Assembly: GCF_004358325.1 (NCBI RefSeq)
Contig: NZ_CP037940.1
Span: forward strand, 186,001-250,000
Reading direction: 5' to 3'
DNA length: 64,000 bases
DNA from: Periweissella cryptocerci
GTDB lineage: Bacteria; Bacillota; Bacilli; Lactobacillales; Lactobacillaceae
The stretch's first letter is position 1. Every line of letters starts with the position of its first letter. Shown piece after piece: positions 18,418 to 28,600 of the stretch. The notes under the pieces are model-generated. The model ran no database searches, had not been told where the DNA came from, and saw only the letters and a list, made by a program, of their open reading frames with translations. A program made the position numbers and the translations under genes.

Positions 18418-19935
18418 TTATACGTTTAAGTGCTTATCTGACATATTGAACTTCTTTTCGAGTAAGCCCAGAAGCCGTGACAAACTAAATGTTAAGACGA
18501 AGTAGATAATTGATGTAACTACCAATGGCAAGAATGGCTTAAATGATGCCCCTTGCACAGTTGCAGTCTTGAACATCAATTCACCAACCCCAATAACAGA
18601 AACAACTGATGATTCTTTAATAACAGTAACAAATTCATTCCCTAAAGCAGGCAAGATGTTCTTAACCGCTTGGGGCAAAATAACAAACCGCATTGCTTTA
18701 GATTCAGACATCCCCAATGAGCGGGCTGCTTCCGTTTGACCATCTGCAATTGAGTTAATCCCAGAACGAATGATTTCTGAAACATAGGCGGCTGAATTAA
18801 GTGAAACCGCAATGGCACCAGCAGAAAACGCATTAATATTCAGGTGGAACAATGCCGTTGCCCCAAAGAAAATCATGTAAACTTGCACCATCAAAGGCGT
18901 GCCCCGCACGTATTCAACATAGACATATGAGAAACCTTTGGCGAGACTTTTACCAGCTTTACCAAATGCTGACGCCGTTCCTTTAACATGCGCCCGCTTC
19001 ATCAAAGCTAAGACCGTCCCAAGCAAGGCACCAAAGAATACCCCGATGGCAGCCAAGGCAAGCGTTAAGCCGGTTCCGCTGATAAAGTAACTACCATATT
19101 GACCGAAGAAGCTTTGTGATTGGAACATTTCCGCATTAGCCTTCTTTTGCCACTTAGCAAATGATCCATCACTGTGAACTTTGTCGATTACTTGATTAAC
19201 TTGAGCTGTCAACGCATTCGCGCCCTTAGGCATCGCAATCGCTGTTGCCCCTTTTTCAGTTGAAAAACTCATTTTTTGGACATATAAATCTTTATCATGT
19301 TGCGCATATGCATCGGCAACTGGCGATTCAGCAACCACACCGGCTACCTTGTCCGTCTTCAATTGCATAATTGCATCGGTAAACTTAGTTAGTGAAACTG
19401 GCTTATCACCAGTAATTTGTTGGGTCGCAATTGTTTCTTGTACCGTTCCCTTTTGGGCTGCGACGCTTTGACCTTTAAAATCGGTCACTGCTTTGTACTT
19501 GTCCTTATCTTTCTTATTAATCAACATTACTTGACCAACTGAAATATAAGTTTTTGAAAAATTAACTTCTTTGGCCCGTTCTGGGGTTGGTGACATCCCT
19601 GAAATAATCATGTCGATTTTACCAGTCGTCAACGCACCAAGTAACGCATCATAGGCCATTTCTTGAATTTTGAGCTGTACGCCTAACTTTTTGGCTACTG
19701 CTTGCGCCATTGAAATATCGAAACCGACAATTTGGTCTTGTCCCTTAATTGTTTGGTGGAATTCATAAGGTGCATAATCAGCTGACAACCCAACAACCAA
19801 AACTTTCTTTTTCTTGATTGCCTGCAACGTTGAATCAGTTTTTGGCGCTGCGTCGGCAAATGCTGACCCCGCACTGACAAACATCCCCAGTACCATGCTT
19901 ACTACCAACATCAAATGTAAAATCTGTTTTTTCAT
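18418..19935 (-). CDS. Polar amino acid ABC transporter, substrate-binding protein fused to permease
   Basis: Start placed at 19935 (MKKQILHLMLVVS), which opens a signal peptide; the frame itself runs further upstream. The first half (about residues 40-275) is an SBP_bac_3 domain (VVGLSADYAPYEFH, GFDISMAQAVAKKLG). The second half is a permease with the EAA-like motif EAARSLGMSESKAMRFVILPQA. Such GlnP/ArtPM-type fusions import glutamine, glutamate, arginine or similar. The ATPase partner is not adjacent, so it must be encoded elsewhere. Confidence 0.92.
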   Translation of the reverse strand: MKKQILHLMLVVSMVLGMFVSAGSAFADAAPKTDSTLQAIKKKKVLVVGLSADYAPYEFHQTIKGQDQIVGFDISMAQAVAKKLGVQLKIQEMAYDALLGALTTGKIDMIISGMSPTPERAKEVNFSKTYISVGQVMLINKKDKDKYKAVTDFKGQSVAAQKGTVQETIATQQITGDKPVSLTKFTDAIMQLKTDKVAGVVAESPVADAYAQHDKDLYVQKMSFSTEKGATAIAMPKGANALTAQVNQVIDKVHSDGSFAKWQKKANAEMFQSQSFFGQYGSYFISGTGLTLALAAIGVFFGALLGTVLALMKRAHVKGTASAFGKAGKSLAKGFSYVYVEYVRGTPLMVQVYMIFFGATALFHLNINAFSAGAIAVSLNSAAYVSEIIRSGINSIADGQTEAARSLGMSESKAMRFVILPQAVKNILPALGNEFVTVIKESSVVSVIGVGELMFKTATVQGASFKPFLPLVVTSIIYFVLTFSLSRLLGLLEKKFNMSDKHLNV

Positions 19936-20110
19936 AATTGCTACTTCCCTTTTCGTTTCTCTATAAATGCTATGTTTATCACTATACAGAGCAAACCACA
20001 ATTATGCAATGCAGAACGCATTTAATTGCATATTTATACACTATGTGGTTGTATATTCGCGAAGTTTTTGAATATTATGTCCATAGGCAGTGTCGTCGGC
20101 CGCTTCTAGC

Positions 20111-20147
20111 AAAAAAACAGCCACCACCAATCAAGGTCAGCAACTGT
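20111..20147 (-). terminator. Rho-independent terminator after the LRR protein gene
   Basis: Minus strand ACAGTTGC pairs with GGTGGCTGT through several G-U pairs, followed by T7. Confidence 0.6.
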
Positions 20148-20165
20148 CTTGTCAACAAGGTTAAA

Positions 20166-23100
20166 TTATTTTTTCGGCGCTAACATATAAACGCGTAGTT
20201 TCGCCGTCTTGTTAGAACCGTCTTTAGCTTTAGCCGTAATAGTTACCCAACCAGCCTTTTTACCAATAACTTGCCCATTTTTTGTAATGCGGGCAATGCG
20301 CTTGTTGCTGACTTTCCAACTCACCTTGTTAATGGCGTTTTTGTTGACTTTCGTCGTCAACGCAATCGTTTCATGACGGCCATGGCCAGCGTGTAATTCA
20401 GGATACTTCGCCACAATTTTCATCGTCTTAACTAGTGGGTGTACCTGAATTGTAACCTTACGTTGTTTCTGATCATGTTGACTTCTCACAGTAATCGTCA
20501 CCTTACCGGCGCGCTTTGCCTTGGCAATTCCTTGCTTATTAATAGTAAGGATGCGCTTGTTGCTTGATTTAAACGTCACTTGCTTATGGGCATCGGTAAT
20601 GTTTTTAGAGCCATTATGTGTAACAGCAACCTTGAAAGATTTGCTTTGCACTACGTGTTTGTTAGCGACACGTGCTTGCATTTTGTGAACAATTTTTGCG
20701 GCGACTGCAGGTACCTCAGTAACTTTAATTGTCACCTGCCCATTTACAGCCATATAGTTCTTATCATTCGGTGTGAAAATCACTTCAAATTGATGATTAC
20801 CCGGTTGGCCCAGCTTCGTTGTGCTAGCTTGCTTCCATGTAAATTTACCACCGGCTACGTTTGGCAATGGTACATCATTTAATGTTTGCCCAGTCGTGCC
20901 TGTTAAGTTCTGAGGCCACATGATATTTGTTGGTATCGCTTGCTTGATTACGAATACCCGCATCACACGCACATCGCCGTAGCTGTATTGCACATTGTAA
21001 GTCCCAACCTTGTTCAAATTAAGCGTCCGTTGCGGATTACCATCCACTTTAATCTCAACTGTAGAAAGATCAACTGCATCAGCATATACATTACTTACAC
21101 CGTCAATCAACTTAGCTAAGTCATAAGAACCAGTGCCAAATGTTAGGCTTGGCGCGTTACCGATATTCAACTTCACAGCGGTCTTCGCTGTTGTTACGGT
21201 GTATGACCAACTAGCGGATGGATTATGATTGTCATCACCAGGAACTCGAACAACAACCGTATGTTCACTACCTGGTTTCACGTTAGGAATTACCGTACCT
21301 GGCACATACCATGTATCGACACTTGGTTCTCCATCAACTTGGTATTCAACCGCTTGATTTAAAAATATTGGGAGCGTAATTGAAGTTTCAGTCGTGCCCA
21401 CCATGCCATCGAAATCCGCTTGCGATGGTACTTCCGCTGGAATTGTTTGATTAGCCTTACCGACATTCACAGTAGCCTGACCAAACAAACTATTGAAATT
21501 GTCATCCTCTGGCGTAAACCAAACGCCAAAGATATTTTCACCGGTGTTACCTACAGAAGTTTCATCACTATCATCCCAACTAAAACTGTCTGGTAGTTCA
21601 ACATCACCTAACACATTACCATATGTGGAATCTAAAGCGGTTGGCCAAAGAATTCCAGTTGGATCAGCCTTATTAACGTTGACCATAATATCACTCGTCA
21701 TAGAGTTGTAGTTAGTGTCATCCTCTGGTGTGTAAATTAGTGTATGTCCGTGTTGTCCTACGTTACCAACCGATACAGTGTCATCTAACCATGAGAACTG
21801 GCCTTCATCACCTAAGTCAATATCACTCAACTTGTCACCATACGTGGCCGTGAAGCTAACTGGCCAGTTAAAGTCAGTTGGATTAGCCTTATTAACCTCA
21901 ATATCTATGCCATTTGTCACTGTTTTGTAATTAGGATCAGCTGGCGTGTAAACTAGCGTATGCGTTTGCTTTCCGGCACTACCAACTTTTACAGTATCAT
22001 TTTCCCACGCGAAGTGATTAGGCTCGGCTAGAAAAACTGTACTCAGCTCGTCACCATATGTGGCTTTTAAGCCCGTTGGCCAGTTAATCATATCTTCGAA
22101 GGTTGCTTGCATAACCCTCACATCAACCGCTCGCGTCACAGATCCGTATGTTTCAGTATCCTCCGGGGTGTAAACTAGATTATGTTTTTGCAGTCCCGCA
22201 TCACCTACTGAATCACTACCGTTTTGCCACTCAAAGCCATTATCAAAATCGGTAATTTTATTCAACTTGTCGCCATACGTGGCTTCTAACTCGGTTGGCC
22301 AAGGGATGTCATCAGGAATAGGTTTAGTACTAATCACTGCTGGTTCACTAGGCACACTGGCACATGAGACTTCGTCACTCGATGTTCTCAAATAGAAGTT
22401 GTAGCTTGTTCCGGGTTCAAGATTAGTAAACACATTTGACATCTCAACATCTGTCTGCCAAGTAATCAAATCATCAGATGTTGCTTGAATACCATAGTCC
22501 ATGTCGGCGACTGGATTTAATTTAATAGTATCCCCTGTTCTATCGGCCGCAATAGGCTGTACCCCTGGCTGCGCCTTTTGCATACGCGAAATCGCCCCGA
22601 TTCCGGTGTCATTACTAGCTATTGTCACATTATCTTTCTCCCAAATTACACCACCCATTGTGGTCTTTAATGGAATAGCTAGATTTGTTAACGCAGTAGA
22701 TTCAAATGCATTGCCACCAATTGTTGCTAATTTACTGGCTGTGCTGAACGTAACATTCATTAATTTCGAAGCGTCGCGAAATACTTCTAAACCAATCGTC
22801 GTGACACTCGCAGGAATCTCAATGCTGGTTAGTGCAGTCTCTATAAATGCATAATCATCAATCATTGCCAACTTGCCATTTTCGCTGAACGTTACTGCGG
22901 CTAAGTTTGAAGCCCAAGCGAATGCACCTAACTCAATCGTAGTAACACTCGCTGGAATTTCAATACTGCTTAATGTGGATTTCTGAAATGTACCAGATTT
23001 AATCGTTCCCAACTTGCTATTTTCACTGAACTTTACTGTCTCCAAATTAGCAGCTTCATAAAATGCATACGTACCAAGATCGGTGACATTCGCCGGAATC

Positions 23101-23636
23101 TCAATGCTGGTTAACGCAGATTCCCAGAATGCAGCTTGGCCAACCGTTGTTAATTTACTGGTTTCACTGAACGTTACCATCTCCAAATTAAAAGTTCCGG
23201 CAAATGCATATGCACCAATCTCGACGACGTTCGCCGGAATCTCAATACTGGTTAGTGCAGCCATATCGAATGCATATATACCAATTGTGGTGACACTCGC
23301 CGGAATTTCAATACTGGTAGCCGGACTTCCTTGGAACGCCCGGGCACCAATCGCTGTCACCGGCATGCCATCAATCTCCGTAGGAATATTAACTTGCCCA
23401 CCGTCCCTAGTATAGCCAGTAATTGTAACGCTTGTACCGTCATCAGTGTACGTGAACCCATCCGATTCTTTATCCGCCGCACGAACCACTTGCTCCTGCC
23501 GAGCATCCGGAATAAACTCCGCAATTGGGACACCGCTAAACACCAAACCTGTGGTCATGGCGATACTGACAATTTTCAGTGCCAATTCTTGTTGCTTTTT
23601 ATGTGCTTCGTATCGATCAATTTTTTTCACTACCAT
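20166..23636 (-). CDS. Secreted leucine-rich-repeat / MBG / Big-2 surface protein
   Basis: The 1,156-residue protein starts with a basic segment and a signal-like helix (IVSIAMTTGLVFSGVP). It continues with BspA-type LRR_5 repeats (about residues 70-330, EIPASVTTIGxxAF pattern). Then come about five MBG-like repeats (WPTxLxATYGDKL, about 440-750) and two Ig-like Big_2 domains near the C-terminus (SSNKRILTINKQGIAKAKRAG and a second copy). No sorting motif or membrane anchor follows, so it is released or non-covalently attached. A role in adhesion is likely from family knowledge. The start follows GGAGG. Confidence 0.85.
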   Translation of the reverse strand: MVVKKIDRYEAHKKQQELALKIVSIAMTTGLVFSGVPIAEFIPDARQEQVVRAADKESDGFTYTDDGTSVTITGYTRDGGQVNIPTEIDGMPVTAIGARAFQGSPATSIEIPASVTTIGIYAFDMAALTSIEIPANVVEIGAYAFAGTFNLEMVTFSETSKLTTVGQAAFWESALTSIEIPANVTDLGTYAFYEAANLETVKFSENSKLGTIKSGTFQKSTLSSIEIPASVTTIELGAFAWASNLAAVTFSENGKLAMIDDYAFIETALTSIEIPASVTTIGLEVFRDASKLMNVTFSTASKLATIGGNAFESTALTNLAIPLKTTMGGVIWEKDNVTIASNDTGIGAISRMQKAQPGVQPIAADRTGDTIKLNPVADMDYGIQATSDDLITWQTDVEMSNVFTNLEPGTSYNFYLRTSSDEVSCASVPSEPAVISTKPIPDDIPWPTELEATYGDKLNKITDFDNGFEWQNGSDSVGDAGLQKHNLVYTPEDTETYGSVTRAVDVRVMQATFEDMINWPTGLKATYGDELSTVFLAEPNHFAWENDTVKVGSAGKQTHTLVYTPADPNYKTVTNGIDIEVNKANPTDFNWPVSFTATYGDKLSDIDLGDEGQFSWLDDTVSVGNVGQHGHTLIYTPEDDTNYNSMTSDIMVNVNKADPTGILWPTALDSTYGNVLGDVELPDSFSWDDSDETSVGNTGENIFGVWFTPEDDNFNSLFGQATVNVGKANQTIPAEVPSQADFDGMVGTTETSITLPIFLNQAVEYQVDGEPSVDTWYVPGTVIPNVKPGSEHTVVVRVPGDDNHNPSASWSYTVTTAKTAVKLNIGNAPSLTFGTGSYDLAKLIDGVSNVYADAVDLSTVEIKVDGNPQRTLNLNKVGTYNVQYSYGDVRVMRVFVIKQAIPTNIMWPQNLTGTTGQTLNDVPLPNVAGGKFTWKQASTTKLGQPGNHQFEVIFTPNDKNYMAVNGQVTIKVTEVPAVAAKIVHKMQARVANKHVVQSKSFKVAVTHNGSKNITDAHKQVTFKSSNKRILTINKQGIAKAKRAGKVTITVRSQHDQKQRKVTIQVHPLVKTMKIVAKYPELHAGHGRHETIALTTKVNKNAINKVSWKVSNKRIARITKNGQVIGKKAGWVTITAKAKDGSNKTAKLRVYMLAPKK

Positions 23637-23823
23637 TCTTTTTCCTCCTTCGAATTTACAGCCTGTTCATTTTCATACATTAATTATCGCAATTTTATAT
23701 GAATGTACTGTTACCGATTAGCGAAGAAGTTCCCCGCGAAATTTCCAAACCTGCTTTATAACCTCGCATTAATAGACGCTTCTTGGTCATTTTGACGAAT
23801 TTGTAGTTAGTTGCGTCGGATAC

Positions 23824-23852
23824 AAAAAAAGAGCCACCAAATTAGGTGACTC
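23824..23852 (-). terminator. Rho-independent terminator after the EIIB-like gene
   Basis: GAGTCACC/GGTGGCTC stem, AATTT loop side, then T7 on the minus strand. Confidence 0.8.
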
Positions 23853-23923
23853 AGACTATGTTTTAACTATTTAACGCAACTTCAATTTCGCGTAACTAAG
23901 TTTCGGTCACACGCACGTTTACC

Positions 23924-24256
23924 CTAAACTACTTTGCCAAGCTTTTTTGACAACTCAATAGCTGACTTCAAGACTTTTTCACCATTCATCATGCCATAAG
24001 GTTGCATTTCAATTAAACCAACCGGAATACCTTGTGGTTCGTATTCTTTGACATACTTATCCAGCATATAGCGGACTTGTGGCGCAACCATAATTGCGAT
24101 TGGCTTGCGTGCCTTGATTTTGTCGCCCCCCATACTATCGGCAACACCTTCGACATCGTATGCCAAATCGTTTGCCCGTGCATATTGTTCCATGCGATTA
24201 GCCATCAAACTAATCGACATCCCCGCTGCATCAATTAAGAGAATATATTCGTTCAT
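23924..24256 (-). CDS. Stand-alone PTS EIIB-like protein (lactose/cellobiose type) lacking the phosphorylated Cys
   Basis: Start chosen at ATG 24256 because AGGTGG lies 5 nt before it; an upstream GTG is in frame. The 110-residue protein has the EIIB lactose/cellobiose fold pattern MNEYILLIDAAGMSISLM and the later IMVAPQVRYMLD segment. Family members have CAAGMSTS, where the Cys receives phosphate from EIIA. Here that position is Asp9 (codon GAT). It therefore cannot be phosphorylated on Cys and may be regulatory. No EIIA or EIIC is nearby. A cre-like box lies upstream. Confidence 0.8.
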   Translation of the reverse strand: MNEYILLIDAAGMSISLMANRMEQYARANDLAYDVEGVADSMGGDKIKARKPIAIMVAPQVRYMLDKYVKEYEPQGIPVGLIEMQPYGMMNGEKVLKSAIELSKKLGKVV

Positions 24257-24305
24257 GAGTCCCACCTATTGAACTTTCCTTAGCTATTTTTGCTAAATGC
24301 ATACA

Positions 24306-24348
24306 ATGTAATCGCTTACTACAGTTATTATATCATTTACTTACTAAA
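24306..24348 (-). promoter_or_regulatory. Promoter with downstream cre-like box for the EIIB-like gene
   Basis: A minus-strand TATAAT is preceded by a TTTACT-like -35 at 16 bp. The cre-like ATGTAATCGCTTACTA (24306-24321, 14 of 16 matches) lies just downstream of the -10, where CcpA would act as a roadblock or repressor. Confidence 0.5.
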
Positions 24349-24393
24349 AGTAAACAACTTTTAATATATGACTTTACTGCTTTAATTGATAGA

Positions 24394-24436
24394 AAAAAAC
24401 GATAACAATTCTCCAAATGGATACATGTTATCGTTT
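24394..24436 (-). terminator. Rho-independent terminator of the adhesin-sortase operon
   Basis: AAACGATAACA/TGTTATCGTTT, an 11-bp perfect stem followed by Ts on the minus strand. Confidence 0.9.
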
Positions 24437-24463
24437 ACTATCTGCTTTTAATTCACCATCGTG

Positions 24464-24889
24464 TTAATTGGCATTTTGAACATTCCGGGAAATTTCGCGT
24501 ACATTTTCGTCAATTGCGTCTTGATCGCGCTTAATCTTCAGGAGCAATTCACGGGCGTGGTTTTCATTTTTATCAGCATTCTTCATGTTCTGTAAAAATT
24601 TTTGAATAAAGTCTACAATATTTTTACTTACATGTGAATTAGTGAAGGCGATTAGCGGTTCCGACTCCATCACTTCTTCGTACCGCCGTTCCGGCTGAAT
24701 TTTTGTATATACAACAACTTTTGCGACTTTCCCCGCTTTGTCAGTGTACAATGCCAGTTGCCCTTTTTCGTCAAACTCCCCGACCGTGTTTGGGTTCAAC
24801 TTTAAAAGAATGGTACTATTTTGCATCACTTTCTTAAATCCCGTGACTGCAGCTAACTTCACCCCAATATAAGTATTACTTTCCTTCAT
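24464..24889 (-). CDS. Hypothetical protein downstream of the sortase
   Basis: The 141-residue protein has a beta-rich N-terminal half and a charged helical C-terminus (HARELLLKIKRDQDAIDENV). It has no signal peptide or membrane segment. The start follows GGGGGAG. It lies 22 bp past the sortase gene and before the terminator, so it is the last gene of a three-gene adhesin-sortase operon. Function is unknown; position suggests a cytoplasmic accessory role. Confidence 0.6.
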   Translation of the reverse strand: MKESNTYIGVKLAAVTGFKKVMQNSTILLKLNPNTVGEFDEKGQLALYTDKAGKVAKVVVYTKIQPERRYEEVMESEPLIAFTNSHVSKNIVDFIQKFLQNMKNADKNENHARELLLKIKRDQDAIDENVREISRNVQNAN

Positions 24890-24910
24890 GCCTGACTCCC
24901 CCGTGTTCTT

Positions 24911-25576
24911 TTAAATTAATGTTGTCGTTATCAATTTACCAAATGCGTACACTCGCTTGGTTGCCCCCGTAAAATATGGTGGCTCTTCATAACATGTAAT
25001 TAACGTAATTGTCGCTACCCCCGAATCATGATCAGTAATTACCCCCACGGTATTTTGACTAATCACTTGTTTCTGCACAATCTCATACGTGTATCGTTTA
25101 TCCCGATTAACTAAATCAACATGCATACCTAATTTAAGCTTGGTCTGTAGCGGACTAAAATATGTGCGATTATCGGCCATATTATGTGCACCGATTGCAT
25201 AATTCGCCTTGCCCATATGCTGACCTGCTTTCAAAGTTCCCGCCCCCAGTGCAAGTACTTTGTCAGAAGCCCCTTCATAGATTGGCAATTTAACTCCAAT
25301 TTTTGGAATACTGACAAACCCTCGTAACGTTAATTTGTCTTTCCCTTTGGCCAGCTGTTCTAACTGCGACAGACTATTAACTGCCAAATTGCCGTTATAT
25401 TTTGCGGCTTTGTCTTTTTTATTTTCCGAAACAATGTGTTTTGCATCTGCTAATTTGGTGGCATGATATTGTGCTAACGTTCCAATATAAAGCGCTGGAT
25501 GCATACCTAAATAGATCATTCCCCCAGCAACTAATGCGATAACAACCGCCAATATTCGATATATCTGTTTCCTCAT
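24911..25576 (-). CDS. Class A-type sortase
   Basis: The 221-residue protein has one N-terminal membrane helix (about residues 8-25) and a sortase barrel. The catalytic residues are His131 in YAIGAHN, Cys195 in TLITCYE and Arg208 in TKRVYAF. The enzyme cleaves a C-terminal sorting signal and joins the protein to peptidoglycan. The adjacent upstream gene encodes a protein with the unusual signal LVQTG, a likely dedicated substrate. There is no C-terminal helix as in class C, so it is probably not a pilin sortase. Confidence 0.9.
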   Translation of the reverse strand: MRKQIYRILAVVIALVAGGMIYLGMHPALYIGTLAQYHATKLADAKHIVSENKKDKAAKYNGNLAVNSLSQLEQLAKGKDKLTLRGFVSIPKIGVKLPIYEGASDKVLALGAGTLKAGQHMGKANYAIGAHNMADNRTYFSPLQTKLKLGMHVDLVNRDKRYTYEIVQKQVISQNTVGVITDHDSGVATITLITCYEEPPYFTGATKRVYAFGKLITTTLI

Positions 25577-25647
25577 ACCTTCCCCCTAAAAGTTATATGT
25601 ATGAGGCCAGCCCAGATAAGTGTCTGACCTCAAAATCATTTAGTTGC

Positions 25648-28600
25648 TTACTTAGTGTTATGTTTGCGACCGAATCCAAGCAGACCAGCCAGCCCCATCA
25701 ACGCAGTTCCCAACACAATCAACCAAATATTCATACTTGCGGTTAAACCAGTTTGAACTAATTTAGGTTGCTTGTTTTCATCCTTTGGCAACGCAGCTAC
25801 TGTTTTTGTAGGTGTTTGCTTTTGCGTAGGATTAGTTTGATGACCAGGCGTACGGGGTCCGTTGACCGTTGGCTTGTGCTTGCCACCGCCATCTTTGCCC
25901 TTGATAACTGGCTTATGCGTGTCACCACCGTCTTTCCCCTTATCCTTTGTATGCTTAATCGTGTCGCCATCTGTTGGTTCTGTTGGTTCTGTTGGTTCTG
26001 TTGGTTCTGTTGGTTCTGTTGGTTCTGTTGGTTCTGTTGGTTCTGTTGGTTCTGTTGGTTCTGTTGGTTCTGTTGGTTCATTATTATCAACCGGATTCTT
26101 GGTGTATGGTACATCAATTTCACCGCCATTTTCCGGAATTGTTACTGTTGGCGTACTTGGCGTGTAGCCAGGAATTTCCGGTACGTCGACTTCATCTCCC
26201 GGTTGGCCCTCGTATGGTTTATTGTGGTCTCCTGGAATGTCGTTACCATTTTCGTCCTTTGGTACAATGTTCCCGTCGATAGGATTCTTAGTATATGGCA
26301 CATCAATATCACCGCCATTTTCTGGAATCGTTACTGTTGGTGTTGATGGCGTGTAACCAGGAATCTCTGGTACGTCGACTTCATCACCTGGTTGTCCTTC
26401 ATATGGTTTATTGTGGTCTCCTGGAATGTCGTTACCATTTTCGTCCTTTGGTACAATGTTCCCATCAATTGGGTTCTTGGTATACGGCACATCAATGTCA
26501 CCACCATCTTCTGGGATTGTTACTGTTGGCGTACTTGGCGTGTAACCAGGAATCTCTGGTACGTCGACTTCATCACCTGGTTGTCCTTCATATGGCTTAT
26601 TGTGGTCGCCTGGAATGTCATTACCATTTTCATCCTTCGGCACGATATTTCCATCGATTGGGTTCTTCGTATATGGCACATCGATGTCACCACCATCTTC
26701 CGGAATCGTTACTGTTGGTGTTGATGGCGTGTAACCAGGAATGTCCGGCACGTCAATTTCATCTCCCGGTTGACCTTCGTATGGTTTTTCAAAGTTTCCA
26801 GGGATATCATTACCATTTTCATCCTTCGGTACAATGTTTCCATCAATCGGATTCTTGGTATACGGCACATCGATATCGCCGCCATCTTCTGGAATTGTTA
26901 CTGTTGGGGTTGATGGTGTATATCCTGGAATTTCCGGCACGTCAATTTCATCTCCCGGTTGACCTTCGTATGGTTTTTCAAAGTTTCCAGGGATATCATT
27001 ACCATTTTCATCCTTCGGTACAATATTTCCATCAATCGGATTCTTGGTATACGGCACATCAATGTCACCACCATCTTCTGGGATTGTTACTGTTGGCGTA
27101 CTTGGTGTGTAACCTGGAATGTCCGGTACATCTACTTCATCACCTGGTTGGCCTTCATATGGTTTGTTGTGGTCACCAGGAATGTCGTTGCCATTTTCAT
27201 CCTTTGGCACGATATTTCCATCGATTGGGTTCTTGGTATATGGTACGTCGATGTCACCACCACCTTCTGGAATCGTTACCGTTGGCGTTGATGGTGTGTA
27301 ACCTGGAATTTCCGGCACGTCAATTTCATCTCCCGGTTGACCTTCGTATGGCTTATCAAAGTTCCCTGGAATATCATTACCATTTTCATCCTTCGGCACA
27401 ATATTTCCATCAATCGGATTCTTCGTATACGGCACATCAATATCACCACCGTTTTCTGGAATCGTTACTGTTGGAGTACTTGGTGTATAGCCTGGAATTT
27501 CCGGTACTTCGACTTCATCACCGGGTTGACCTTCGTATGGTTTATTGTGGTCACCGGGAATGTCATTACCATTTTCATCCTTGGGTACGATGTTTCCATC
27601 AATCGGATTCTTAGTATATGGCACATCGATGTCACCACCATTTTCTGGAATTGTTACTGTTGGCGTTGACGGCGTGTATCCTGGGATTTCTGGTACTTCG
27701 ACCTCATCACCTGGTTGACCTTCGTATGGCTTGTTGTGGTCGCCAGGAATGTCATTGCCATCTCCATCCTTCGGTACAATATTCCCATCCACTTTTGCCA
27801 ACTGATATACATAGACGACATCCGGATTCATTTCGCCGAATGTTCCAGTTGCATTTGCAGGTGTGGTAATTAGTTCATAGCCCGCAATATTTTTCGGTAT
27901 TGTTTGATATGCGTCATTGAATTTGCCCGAAACAACTTCGGCATCGGCAATCGTTTGACCATTGTTATCAACATAACGAACATTAACTTCCTCTGCATTA
28001 GCCGTGTAAACGTAGGTAACCGTATCCATCATGATGTTCGTATTCAAATAATAAAACGAAACATAGGGTGTTTTTCCAAGTGGAAAGGTATAGGTATAAC
28101 GCTCACCTGGTCCAACTTTTGCCACACTGTAGACTGTGCCATCATTCAAGGTCAACGTTTGTGAAACTGAACCATATTCATCAACAATTGTTAGTTTCAT
28201 TGTGGCCCATTTCGTTCCATTATAAGTTAAATCAGATGTTCTAGTGATACCTATCACATACGCATTTTTTTGCTGTGAAACGCTACCGTTCGCATTCTTA
28301 GGTTGGGTAACAAGTGTGTAGCCCGGAATGTCTTTTGCCACAGTCGTATAATCTTGACCTGTAATGCCTGCTTGCACAACATCTGGCGCTAACGTGTTGC
28401 CTTGATCATCAACAAATTGGGTTGTTTGATTTTCCAAAGTTGGTACTGGTAACTCTACTTGATTACCAGCGTTGTTAATCGTAATATTGCCATCGCTACT
28501 ATACGTGACAGTATAAGTAACACCGTTATTGCCTTTAATAGTTTGTGTCCCATTAGGCGAAATTTCAATTTTGACTGATTTACCATTGTTACCAACGTAA

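Noticed and set aside
25768..27669. Several long plus-strand frames across the adhesin gene, including a 439-codon one
   Set aside because: They are shadows produced by the tandem repeats; composition (Cys/His/Trp-rich) is not protein-like.
26092..27790. Regular direct repeats as a possible CRISPR array
   Set aside because: Repeat unit is 189 bp, continuous and in frame, with no spacers and no cas genes.
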